Positions 17,023-26,078 of a DNA stretch of 41,852 nucleotides are shown piece after piece. The notes under the pieces are model-generated. The model was not told the DNA's origin. It was given only the letters and a program-made list of their open reading frames with translations, and ran no database searches. Position numbers and translations under genes: made by a program. Origin of the DNA: Candidatus Saccharimonadota bacterium (GTDB lineage: Bacteria > Patescibacteriota > Saccharimonadia > Saccharimonadales > Saccharimonadaceae); the NCBI GenBank assembly GCA_013316435.1, contig WSMR01000002.1:1-41852 (forward strand), read 5' to 3'. The first letter of the stretch is position 1, and the number at the start of each line of letters is the position of its first letter.

Positions 17023-18257
17023 TTCGTTTTGAATCTGAGCAGCCGGTTGCGGTAAATGTAGCAACAATAGAAGAGCTGCTTTCGGAAATTAGAAATGACA
17101 AGATGGGCGGTTGGTATGATTTGCCGAAAAAAATTGATTCGGCTGAGGTTGAGAAAATTAAATCTGCCGCGGAGAAGATTCAATTAGATTCAGAATACCT
17201 AGTTTGTGTTGGTATTGGCGGGTCGTATTTGGGTCACAAAGCCGTGATTGATGCACTTGGCGGCAGCGGCGAGACGAAGGTTTTTTACGCCGGCAACAGC
17301 CTTAGTGCGCGCGAGCTAAAAAAGGTATTTGACGAAATTGGCGACGCAGATTTTTCGGTTAATATAATCTCAAAGTCCGGTACAACGACCGAGCCGGCGA
17401 TTGCTTTTCGATTTTTGAAAGAAAAGTTAAAACAGAAGTATGATGACAAGGCGAGCGAACGTATCTACGTGACAACCGATGCGGCGCGTGGTGCTCTCTA
17501 TGGGGAAGCTACCCAAGAGAAATATACACGGTTTGTGATTCCGGATAATATTGGCGGTCGATATTCAGTTTTGACGCCGGTAGGATTGCTACCAATTGCT
17601 GCTGCGGGAATTGATATTGATCGGTTGATTGCAGGGGCATTTATTGAACACCGTGAAATCAAGGAAAAACACGTGAGCGATCTCGCGGCAGTGAAATATG
17701 CCTGTTCGCGCGCAAAGCTTTTGAAAGACGGCTTTGATGTGGAAGTTTTGGCAAGTTTTGAGCCGAGTATGAACACTTTTGAGGAGTGGTGGAAACAGCT
17801 TTTTGGCGAATCCGAAGGGAAACAAAATCAAGGGATTTTCCCGGCTGCAACTGTATATACGACTGATTTACATTCGTTAGGTCAGTATTTGCAGGAGGGG
17901 CGGCGTAATATCTTTGAGACTATGCTTAGCTTCGCGAAACCACCGGAGGTTGATTTTGAAATTCCCGAGCTAAAGCAAGACCTTGATCAGCTGAATTATC
18001 TTGCGGGCAAGAAGCTGAGTTTTGTGAATGAACAAGCTCGACTTGCAACGATTGAGGCACACCGAGCAGGGGGAATTCCGGTTTTTGAAGTAATCGCGCC
18101 GGATTATTCGGTTGAATCACTTGGGGCCTTGATTTATTTCTTTGAGCTAGCTTGTGCGCTTTCGGCAAAGCTCGCGGGTGTAAATCCATTTGACCAGCCG
18201 GGCGTTGAAGCTTATAAAACTGCGATGTTTCATTTGCTGGGCAAGGCGGGGTTCTAG
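17019..18257 (+). CDS. pgi: Glucose-6-phosphate isomerase
   Basis: VGIGGSYLGHKAV, SKSGTTTEPAIAFR, GGRYSVLTPVGLLP, QLFGESEGK motifs. Confidence 0.95.
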   Translation: MIRFESEQPVAVNVATIEELLSEIRNDKMGGWYDLPKKIDSAEVEKIKSAAEKIQLDSEYLVCVGIGGSYLGHKAVIDALGGSGETKVFYAGNSLSARELKKVFDEIGDADFSVNIISKSGTTTEPAIAFRFLKEKLKQKYDDKASERIYVTTDAARGALYGEATQEKYTRFVIPDNIGGRYSVLTPVGLLPIAAAGIDIDRLIAGAFIEHREIKEKHVSDLAAVKYACSRAKLLKDGFDVEVLASFEPSMNTFEEWWKQLFGESEGKQNQGIFPAATVYTTDLHSLGQYLQEGRRNIFETMLSFAKPPEVDFEIPELKQDLDQLNYLAGKKLSFVNEQARLATIEAHRAGGIPVFEVIAPDYSVESLGALIYFFELACALSAKLAGVNPFDQPGVEAYKTAMFHLLGKAGF

Positions 18258-19196
18258 ATGAAGCAGAGGGTGGTGATTGCTCTAGGCGGTAATGCTTTGC
18301 AGCAAAACGGTGAGGTTTCTGCAGAGGCGCAAAAAGCGGTTGCTGAGCAAGTTGGACGCGATATCGTGAAATTGGCAAGCAAATACGAATTGATCATTGC
18401 GCACGGTAACGGTCCGCAGGTAGGTAATATTTTGTTACACGAAGAATCTGCGGCAAGTGAAGGTGCTCCAGCGATGCCGCTCGATACGGCGGTCGCGATG
18501 AGTCAAGGGCAGATTGGGTATTGGCTGACTCAGGCGATATCAAATGCTTTTAAACGCGAGAAGAAGCAACGCAAAGTTGCCACAATTGTGACGCAAGTCG
18601 TAGTGGATCGTAAGGATCCAGCTTTTCGTCATCCAACTAAACCAATTGGACAATTCTATAACGCCAGGGAAGCCGTAAAACTCTCAAAGAGTAAAGGTTG
18701 GGAAATGATGGAGGATTCGGGTCGCGGTTATCGAAGAGTGGTTGCTTCGCCAAAACCTATTGACATTGTTGAGAACCGTGAGATTGTCACATTAGTAGAG
18801 TCGGGTGCTATTGTAGTTGCAGTGGGGGGTGGTGGAATTCCTGTGGTGCGCACCAAAGTTTTGAAATTATTAAAAGGGGTTGACGCAGTAGTGGATAAGG
18901 ATTTTGCGGCGGAAAAGTTGGCTGAGCTAGTTAAGGCGGATATTTTTGTTTCGGTGACTGCGGTTCCGAATGCGTTTTTGAACTTTGGCAAGTCCGATCA
19001 AATTGCGCTAGGAGTTTTGACTACAAAGGAAGCTAAGCGATATATTCATGCCGGGCAATTCGGTACCGGTTCAATGCTGCCAAAGATGGAGGCGGTTACC
19101 AAGTTTGCCGCTCGAGGAAAGATTGGAATTATCACGACGCCAGCAAATCTTGAACTAGCTTTGAAACGTAGAGCCGGAACAATTATTCAAGATTAG
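18258..19196 (+). CDS. arcC: Carbamate kinase
   Basis: VVIALGGNALQ, AHGNGPQVGN, AVGGGGIPVV, DKDFAAEKLA motifs. Confidence 0.93.
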   Translation: MKQRVVIALGGNALQQNGEVSAEAQKAVAEQVGRDIVKLASKYELIIAHGNGPQVGNILLHEESAASEGAPAMPLDTAVAMSQGQIGYWLTQAISNAFKREKKQRKVATIVTQVVVDRKDPAFRHPTKPIGQFYNAREAVKLSKSKGWEMMEDSGRGYRRVVASPKPIDIVENREIVTLVESGAIVVAVGGGGIPVVRTKVLKLLKGVDAVVDKDFAAEKLAELVKADIFVSVTAVPNAFLNFGKSDQIALGVLTTKEAKRYIHAGQFGTGSMLPKMEAVTKFAARGKIGIITTPANLELALKRRAGTIIQD

Positions 19197-20557
19197 ACTA
19201 GTTGTCTTGCTGCTAGCCGTACTGCTTCGCTCCAGCTAGTTGCTACGTGTGGCGTGCTGGCAATTTCGTCGATTTTGAGGCAATTTCGTACTGCTAGGGC
19301 AATTTCTTGCACTACGAGATCAGCCTCCGGACAGACTACAGTTCCACCCATTACTTGTCCGCGCGCATCGACTAACAACTTAACAAAACCATCACGAAAA
19401 TCATTCGTATTGGCGGCGCTAATCGTGTCAATCGGTACTAGGGCAGATCGACATTTGATATTTAGTTTTTTACAATCAGAATCATTCAAACCGACCTTCG
19501 CAACTTTTGGCAAAGTATCGGTCATGCGGGCAAAGCCGGCATAGTTGATGGAGCCGCCGGATTTTTTGAGGGCATTTGTGGTAGCGAGTTTAGCTTCGTA
19601 GGTTGCTCGTTCGGTCGAGCTTTCGCCGCCAATCACATCGCCAGCAGCCCAAATATGTGGGCAAGTTGTGCGCAGAGTTTCGTTGACCGCGATGCCTTTG
19701 CTGGTATATTTGACACCGGCGTTTTCGAGTCCGCAATCGGTGCTTGGTTCGGGGGTTGTAGCAAGCACAATCGCTTCAACACGGACGGATTTTTCTTGGC
19801 CGTCGCGCACAAATACCACTTGTTTGTTTTTACCGTCTTGCGCGACGGCCACCACGCGCGAGGAGGTAAGGACTGTCACTTGGAAACGCTTATGGAGATT
19901 ATAGGCGATAATTTCTCCGGCCTCGAGATCTTCTTTCGGCAGCAACCGGTCAGCGGCTTCGGCGATCAATACCTTAACTCCGAGTGCGGCAAAATATTCG
20001 GCGATCTCACAACCGGTAGATCCGCCACCAACCACCATTACAGCTTTAGGTAATTTTGACATGCGAAGTGCCGTATCTGGGGACCAGCAATTGACCGCTT
20101 CTACGCCAGCAATACCGCTAATTACGAGATTTGATCCAGTTGCAATGAGGAATTTTTCACTACTGATTTGTTGACCGTTCACGGTGACTTCATAAGGGCT
20201 GACAAACTGTGCAAAACCTTTATAGCAATCAATCCCCGCTTCTTCAAAAATTTTGCGCTTGCCACCACCGGCACGTCGCACTGCGGTTGCTTGCCAATTT
20301 AAAACCGTTGGATAGTTATAACGCAGTGTTGCGCTCGAAATACCAAATTTACCAGCTTCTAGAGCTTCAGCGTAACATTGAGAAAGTTTCAAGGCGGCGC
20401 CATAAGGCACATCACGATAGTTCAGCGTTGTTCCACCCCAACGATCGGCTTCAACGATGGCAGTTTTTGCGCCAAGACTTTTTGCTAACAAGGCCGCTGC
20501 ACTACCAGCTGCACCACTTCCCAAAACTACATATTGATAGTCAAATTTTCTTGCCAT
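19193..20557 (-). CDS. FAD/NAD-linked pyridine nucleotide-disulfide oxidoreductase homologue lacking the redox cysteine pair
   Basis: YVVLGSGAAGSAAALLAKSLGAKTAIVE, VVGGGSTGCEIAEYFAALG, WAAGDV motifs; GGTTLNYRDVPYGAAL where GGTCLNxGCxPSKAL is expected. Confidence 0.85.
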   Translation of the reverse strand: MARKFDYQYVVLGSGAAGSAAALLAKSLGAKTAIVEADRWGGTTLNYRDVPYGAALKLSQCYAEALEAGKFGISSATLRYNYPTVLNWQATAVRRAGGGKRKIFEEAGIDCYKGFAQFVSPYEVTVNGQQISSEKFLIATGSNLVISGIAGVEAVNCWSPDTALRMSKLPKAVMVVGGGSTGCEIAEYFAALGVKVLIAEAADRLLPKEDLEAGEIIAYNLHKRFQVTVLTSSRVVAVAQDGKNKQVVFVRDGQEKSVRVEAIVLATTPEPSTDCGLENAGVKYTSKGIAVNETLRTTCPHIWAAGDVIGGESSTERATYEAKLATTNALKKSGGSINYAGFARMTDTLPKVAKVGLNDSDCKKLNIKCRSALVPIDTISAANTNDFRDGFVKLLVDARGQVMGGTVVCPEADLVVQEIALAVRNCLKIDEIASTPHVATSWSEAVRLAARQLV

Positions 20558-20566
20558 TTCCCACCT

Positions 20567-20866
20567 TTATATAATTTTACCACGATTTTGGTAAACATAA
20601 GATAAATCAGCACTGTATCTTTTTGATTCAAGAGCGATTTTACGGTTTAGGTCGTCATTTGTAATGGCTGGGCGAGCAATCACCCAAATTCGGACCTTCT
20701 CGGTTACTTTATCAGCAATCGTTTCAGCTGCGCCATCGGGGATACCGATAACTTTTGCATCGTAAAGTAAGGTTTGACGGATTTTTTCGGCGTCAAAAGT
20801 TTCGGCAGTCACCATTTTCGCCATGCGCCGTGAAATCTTTGCGGTTTTCTTTTTGCCAAGATTCAT
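20567..20866 (-). CDS. Small basic protein, ATP-cone-like
   Basis: TFDAEKIRQTLLYDAKVIGIPDGAAETIADKVTEKV resembles an ATP-cone fold. Confidence 0.5.
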   Translation of the reverse strand: MNLGKKKTAKISRRMAKMVTAETFDAEKIRQTLLYDAKVIGIPDGAAETIADKVTEKVRIWVIARPAITNDDLNRKIALESKRYSADLSYVYQNRGKII

Positions 20867-21558
20867 ATGCTTATTACCTCAAAAGCAAAGATAAAAATTG
20901 CTAGCACCAAGAATCCGGCTCCGGTCAGTGCGCGTAGAAACGTTTTGTATTTGACTCGCCAGCGCTGAATATCGACCACGGTATGACCTTTACGAATTGC
21001 TAGTCTCAAGATGATAGGTGGAGTGATTGAGATTACAGTATATAAGACCAGTGCAATGAGTTGTTGCAGCGGCTCGAGGCGCATAAGACTATTGCTGGCA
21101 ACAACGACCAGCACGAGCGTAAAAGGCATCTCAGCAAGACTCGTGAGCATACCGAGTGAAAAAGCCTCGGTATTGCTATTTGTATCTTTGGCACGTCGAT
21201 CGACGAAGCGCGCAACCGTGCGCGGCAACCATAGCTCGGTGCTACGACCACGTCGATAATAGATTGCCCAAACCGCAATTGCGAGCGCAATCAACATTCC
21301 CACGACAATCATTAACTCTTCGGGGTAGAGCGCTTCACTGAAATAACGATCCATAATAAAAGCGACTGCGCCTAGACCTAGAAAGACCAAAGTGCCAATA
21401 CCGGCGATATAGCTATCAACAAGATTGCGTGTCTTTTTCTTGATATGCTTACCGAGACTTGCATGATATAGCAAAAGTAAAGCTCCTAAACCCAGCTGCA
21501 TTGAAGCGTGAATCAGAGCCGCTAAGAAAACCTCCGCGAATGGAATTAACATATCCAT
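20863..21558 (-). CDS. Multi-TM membrane protein of unknown function
   Basis: Multiple hydrophobic segments; TATAAT 6 nt upstream of ATG. Confidence 0.6.
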   Translation of the reverse strand: MDMLIPFAEVFLAALIHASMQLGLGALLLLYHASLGKHIKKKTRNLVDSYIAGIGTLVFLGLGAVAFIMDRYFSEALYPEELMIVVGMLIALAIAVWAIYYRRGRSTELWLPRTVARFVDRRAKDTNSNTEAFSLGMLTSLAEMPFTLVLVVVASNSLMRLEPLQQLIALVLYTVISITPPIILRLAIRKGHTVVDIQRWRVKYKTFLRALTGAGFLVLAIFIFAFEVISI

Positions 21559-21771
21559 AATATAATTATAGCATAAGTTCGATTGATATGAAACAGATGA
21601 GGTGCGGGTAGTCGCGGATAATTATTACGCTTGGAGGTTTTCGCTAGCTTCGTGTATAATGGGGAGGGGCCTCGTGCTACCTTGCTGTAACAAGGGTGAA
21701 AAGTACGAAAAAATGCTTGATTTTTGGTTGTCGCTGCATTAAAATAGGAACATAAAGAAAGTGGAGGAAAA

Positions 21772-23391
21772 ATGCAGAAGCGACGGAGATACCTTAGAAA
21801 CCTGTTTGCAGCAGTAATAATTATTACGGCACCTATTTTTACGCTGCGGAGTGTAAGTTTGCGCCAAACCGTGAGTAGAGCACAAAGTTCTCAGCAGCTT
21901 GCGCAAAATTATGATCTGAAAGATTCATTAATATCGAGTACAATTATTAATTCGCGTACGCCAGACGAGATTACCTCACCGGTTGAGCCTCCGGGAGGTG
22001 ATGACCCACCATCAGTTGAAAATAAATTTGAGCATCAAAGTGAAGTAGTCTTGTGGGCGATTAATCCCGGCTATCGAGTTAATAATCAGGCGGAAACTGG
22101 GGAATTAATTGAGCTTCGAAATCTATCCGGTGAGATGGTTGACTTAACAGGATTTTCTTTGCGTTATACTAATAGCAGTGGCAATATGGTGACGTTGATT
22201 GAGTTTCAGGATGGCAGTAAAATGCAAGGAGATACAATTTTGCTGCGTTTTAGTAAATCTCCCGATAGGGATGCTGCAGATTTGGTATACACGACCAGTC
22301 TAGCAATGTCGGCGGGTCCGCTTGAACTTTGGCAAGATAATGAGTTGGTTGACACGGTTTGCTGGACCGGGAAGAATGGTTGCGTACGCGCGTTTAAGAG
22401 CGCGATCCCTACTACGTTAGTGCGAAATCTCGAAACTGGGGAATTTATCCATCAAGAAGAATATTTATCGATATTCGACCATGAAAACCCAGGTCTTCTA
22501 CTACCTAATATTCCGGGTGATAGCGACGAAACCGCGGACGATAAACCCACTTCTCGTTGCCACGAATTGGAGTTCTCGGAAGTTTATACATATTATATAG
22601 ATAATAAAATCGAGCAATTTATTGAACTTTATAATCCGAGCGCTCAGGTAGTAAGTATGGACGGATGCCAGCTGCGTTACAAAAAGAAACTTTATGCACT
22701 AAGTGGGGTAATTGACTCAGGTGGTTACCACGCTTATTATCCAAATGGGAAGTTTAGCTTGACGAAGAATCCGAACACTTCAAATGTAATTGAGCTAATC
22801 GATATAGACGAGCGAGTGGTTGACGAACTCACTTATCTGCATGGGCAGAAAAAGGGAACTAGTTACGCTAAATTTTATGATGCTACTGGTGCGGAGGCCT
22901 GGTCTCATACTTATGCTCGTACACCGGGTCGAGCAAATGTCTATCAAGAATTTCGGACCTGTGAGGCAGGCAAAGTTATTAACCCGGAAACTGGGAATTG
23001 CGTGAAGGCGGACACTGTGACGGATGCGAACGGAGTTTGCCCGGCTGGAAAATATCGTAATCCTTTGACAGGGCGTTGTAAAAAGATTGAAACAGAAAAA
23101 ACTAAGGAATGTGCGCCCGGCTATGAGCGTAATCCGGAGACGAAACGTTGTCGAAAGATCAAGAGTGCGAATACTGGCGCAGATTATACCCTCGTTCCTA
23201 CGACAAGTGGCGGCAAGAATGTATTTATTGCGGCGGGGATAGTTATCACAATAATTGCGTTAGGCGTTCTATATGTCGTCTGGCAATTCCGGCGCGAAAT
23301 CGTACGCACGTTTAGAAAAGCTCACCAGCGCGTTCACGACGTTCGTAAAGACTTCCTCTCGCGGCGCAGCGGCCGGCACCGAGACAAGTAG
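21772..23391 (+). CDS. Secreted, C-terminally anchored surface protein with two lamin-tail-like domains and Cys repeats
   Basis: N-terminal signal; two ELIELRNLSGEMVDLTGFSLRY / EQFIELYNPSAQVVSMDGCQLRY blocks; three CxxGxxxNPxTxxCxK repeats; C-terminal TM. Confidence 0.7.
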   Translation: MQKRRRYLRNLFAAVIIITAPIFTLRSVSLRQTVSRAQSSQQLAQNYDLKDSLISSTIINSRTPDEITSPVEPPGGDDPPSVENKFEHQSEVVLWAINPGYRVNNQAETGELIELRNLSGEMVDLTGFSLRYTNSSGNMVTLIEFQDGSKMQGDTILLRFSKSPDRDAADLVYTTSLAMSAGPLELWQDNELVDTVCWTGKNGCVRAFKSAIPTTLVRNLETGEFIHQEEYLSIFDHENPGLLLPNIPGDSDETADDKPTSRCHELEFSEVYTYYIDNKIEQFIELYNPSAQVVSMDGCQLRYKKKLYALSGVIDSGGYHAYYPNGKFSLTKNPNTSNVIELIDIDERVVDELTYLHGQKKGTSYAKFYDATGAEAWSHTYARTPGRANVYQEFRTCEAGKVINPETGNCVKADTVTDANGVCPAGKYRNPLTGRCKKIETEKTKECAPGYERNPETKRCRKIKSANTGADYTLVPTTSGGKNVFIAAGIVITIIALGVLYVVWQFRREIVRTFRKAHQRVHDVRKDFLSRRSGRHRDK

Positions 23392-23919
23392 TCCGAGCTC
23401 TTGGTAGTGTCTAAGTACTGGTAAGGTTTTTTCACGATATTCCTGGATTCGGGTTTGGAAAACTTCTGGTTTGGCATCGTCGGGGCGCAAACCGCGATCG
23501 CCGAGAATCTTTGCTGCTTCCCAGCGCTCAATTACATCCTGTTCGGTAAGTTGTAGCTCTACGACCGTTCGAATAGTATGCCCCGTCTTCTTGGCGACGC
23601 TCATAACTTCGTTTTCTTCACCGTTCCAGCGCCCAATAGAAGATAGAATTAGGGGGTACTTCCATAGATCTTCGCGTTCAAAGTAAGGAAGAATCCATTC
23701 AAAGAACACATTTTGGGGGATTAGCTTGCCCTCATGCGACAAATTTTCTCCTTTTTCCTGCTCGATCGCACGGATGATCATCCCCGAGGAAAGGAATTTT
23801 GCACCAAGATTTTCTGCAAGACGCACCCCAATTGTGTCTTTACCACTCATCGGCAAGCCGAAAATATTAATGCTACCAATACCAAGCCAGTTTTTGATTT
23901 GCTGAAATTGTTCTTCCAT
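23269..23919 (-). CDS. Adenylate-kinase-like nucleoside monophosphate kinase
   Basis: INIFGLPMSGKDTIGVRLAENLGAKFLSSGMIIR P-loop; LTEQDVIERWEAAKILGDRGLRPDD. Confidence 0.75.
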   Translation of the reverse strand: MEEQFQQIKNWLGIGSINIFGLPMSGKDTIGVRLAENLGAKFLSSGMIIRAIEQEKGENLSHEGKLIPQNVFFEWILPYFEREDLWKYPLILSSIGRWNGEENEVMSVAKKTGHTIRTVVELQLTEQDVIERWEAAKILGDRGLRPDDAKPEVFQTRIQEYREKTLPVLRHYQELGLLVSVPAAAPREEVFTNVVNALVSFSKRAYDFAPELPDDI

Positions 23920-23940
23920 AATACGACAATTATAGCATTA

Positions 23941-25719
23941 TTACTTACGACTGGCGATAATAGCTTCGTATTCTTGTAGTAGCGGGACTTTACTTAGGTA
24001 GTTTTCCCACATGCCGAGGTGATTGTTGGCGCGGCTATCACTCGTGTCGCCATAACCGTCGGCGAGTCGAGCAATTTCGTAAAGTGGAGTAGAAATGTCA
24101 GTAGCAAGTAGCCACTCTTGGCGACAACCGGTACTAGTAACATGGGTATTGAGCTCGATATTTGCTACCCAGCAGCGCCCGCGGTAATCGCTAAAGAACA
24201 GCCAAGCAGTTTGCGTATCTACTGATTCATAGCCTTCGCCCATAATTTGCCCAGCAAAAGCCGAATACACTGAATAACGCACCATCAGATTCTCAAAATC
24301 TGGTCCGGATTCGCGATTAATTGATAGCAGCTGTGGAGCAATTTTTTTGCGGCCAGCGGCGATAATTGAATTTGAGTCGGCGTTAAATGGTTGCGGAGAA
24401 ACTTCACGATAGAAGTCTCCACGAAGTTGGCTGCGCGTATAAGCATCGCGAAACTCCTGGCGGGTAGCATAAGCTGGAGCAGTCCCCGCAAACAAGAAAT
24501 CAGGGTTTGTGCTCGAAAGGTCAATAATTCCTCCGCGGCGCTCAATTTGGTTTAGTCCGGACTGGAGCAGAATCGGTAAAATCGTTGAACGGCTATCAAA
24601 CCCAAGACCAAAAACATCAATACCCTCGCCGCTAATATCTCGAACATAATCTGGCAGATAGCGCCAAATGGCATTGTCTTTGTCGCGGTAGTAACTACGA
24701 ATTTTGACACCGTTATTCGTTGGCACAAAAGCAATTGCCGCCATTTGATCGCTGGTTAGTTCAAAGAGATTCGACAGATAAACTACCTGATTATCAACGG
24801 TGATTTCGTAAGTCGGATAAAGTCCGGCCGTGACGAGATTTGGAACGCTGAGTTGATAAGATTGCCCGCCCTGAATCCAGGGGTCGCCCTCTACCACGGC
24901 GCGATTAAGCAGTTGATTGCGCAGTTCGTCTTCCACTAACGTGAGGTTTACGGAGCCAATTGGGGTCTCGACGAGCGTAGAAACTTGGTCAATCGGAGCG
25001 GTAGCATTAGGATTGGTTTCGTCGGCTAGGGTTGCGCTAAGGTCTTGCCCAATCGCTTGCGCGTCTTTACGCATAAGCTCAAATTGGCGATAATAATCAA
25101 ATCGATCGCCATAAAGTTTTTGCTCGAGCCGATCCATAGCTTTGATATAATCATCAAATTGATCCGGAGAAGCCATATTCTGAATCTCGGATAAGAATCG
25201 CCGTCTTAGATCAGAAAAACCCACTGGAGTTCGGTAATCCGGTTGATGATGACGCGGCGCACTGATAAAAGCCTTCAAATCGTCACTAGTGACATCCTGC
25301 CAGTTTTGCGAATTATAACCGCAAACCACTGCGAGAATTTGCTTTTCGTGCAGGTCGGAGGAAACTTGGTCAAAAACTTGAGCAGCTTCGTCGACTTTGG
25401 AAGGGAAGGTTAGAAGAAATTTATTTTCCTCTTCGGTTGGGATACGATCTTCACGCAAGGTCTGGATAAAAGCTTCGCGACTAGCCTTCGGGTCAGTCTC
25501 AGGAATTTTGCGCCCCATTGGTAGACTGTGATTCAAATAAGGAATGAAGTAGGCAATAATTGCTTCCTGGGCTTGTTCGACTGGCGTAGCAGTGGTGATT
25601 AGAGAAAGTTTGGCTTGCTCCGGCGCAAGTTTTTGCTCGATATTTTTGCTGTCAGCCCTAATACTGCTTTTTGCCGTAGCTTGGTCGCCCTGAGGCCCAT
25701 CCCTTAATTCCTCAAACAT
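23941..25719 (-). CDS. Large hypothetical protein, unknown family
   Basis: 592-aa ORF with TATAAT 6 nt upstream of ATG. Confidence 0.65.
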   Translation of the reverse strand: MFEELRDGPQGDQATAKSSIRADSKNIEQKLAPEQAKLSLITTATPVEQAQEAIIAYFIPYLNHSLPMGRKIPETDPKASREAFIQTLREDRIPTEEENKFLLTFPSKVDEAAQVFDQVSSDLHEKQILAVVCGYNSQNWQDVTSDDLKAFISAPRHHQPDYRTPVGFSDLRRRFLSEIQNMASPDQFDDYIKAMDRLEQKLYGDRFDYYRQFELMRKDAQAIGQDLSATLADETNPNATAPIDQVSTLVETPIGSVNLTLVEDELRNQLLNRAVVEGDPWIQGGQSYQLSVPNLVTAGLYPTYEITVDNQVVYLSNLFELTSDQMAAIAFVPTNNGVKIRSYYRDKDNAIWRYLPDYVRDISGEGIDVFGLGFDSRSTILPILLQSGLNQIERRGGIIDLSSTNPDFLFAGTAPAYATRQEFRDAYTRSQLRGDFYREVSPQPFNADSNSIIAAGRKKIAPQLLSINRESGPDFENLMVRYSVYSAFAGQIMGEGYESVDTQTAWLFFSDYRGRCWVANIELNTHVTSTGCRQEWLLATDISTPLYEIARLADGYGDTSDSRANNHLGMWENYLSKVPLLQEYEAIIASRK

Positions 25720-25930
25720 AGAATCATTATAACAAAAGAATCTAAACCGGTAAAGCCTTCTTTTGGGGCATTGTTATTTATGCGAAGTTACTCTTCATTC
25801 AAATTAGAAGGTTTTATTCTAGTAGAATCTAGAAAAATGTGCTATAATGAAGACGTTGCGATCCGTCGCAATGCTCATTTTCATTGTCAAGTGGATGTCG
25901 TAGTGCGTTAGCGCGAAAATATCCACGTAT

Positions 25931-26007
25931 GTACCCGTAGCTCAGCTGGATAGAGCGTTGGCTTGCGGAGCCAAAGGTCGCAGGTTCGAATCCTACCGGG
26001 TATACCA
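25931..26007 (+). tRNA. tRNA-Arg (GCG)
   Basis: GTACCCG/CGGGTAT acceptor, anticodon loop TTGCGGA, CCA. Confidence 0.88.
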
Positions 26008-26010
26008 GGG

Positions 26011-26040
26011 AAAATCACTCACTATTTTGTGGGTGATTTT
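26011..26040 (+). terminator. tRNA-Arg terminator
   Basis: AAAATCACtCAC-tattttGTGgGTGATTTT. Confidence 0.7.
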
Positions 26041-26078
26041 CTTTGGTATTTCCCTTGAACTTGTGCTACAATAAAGAT

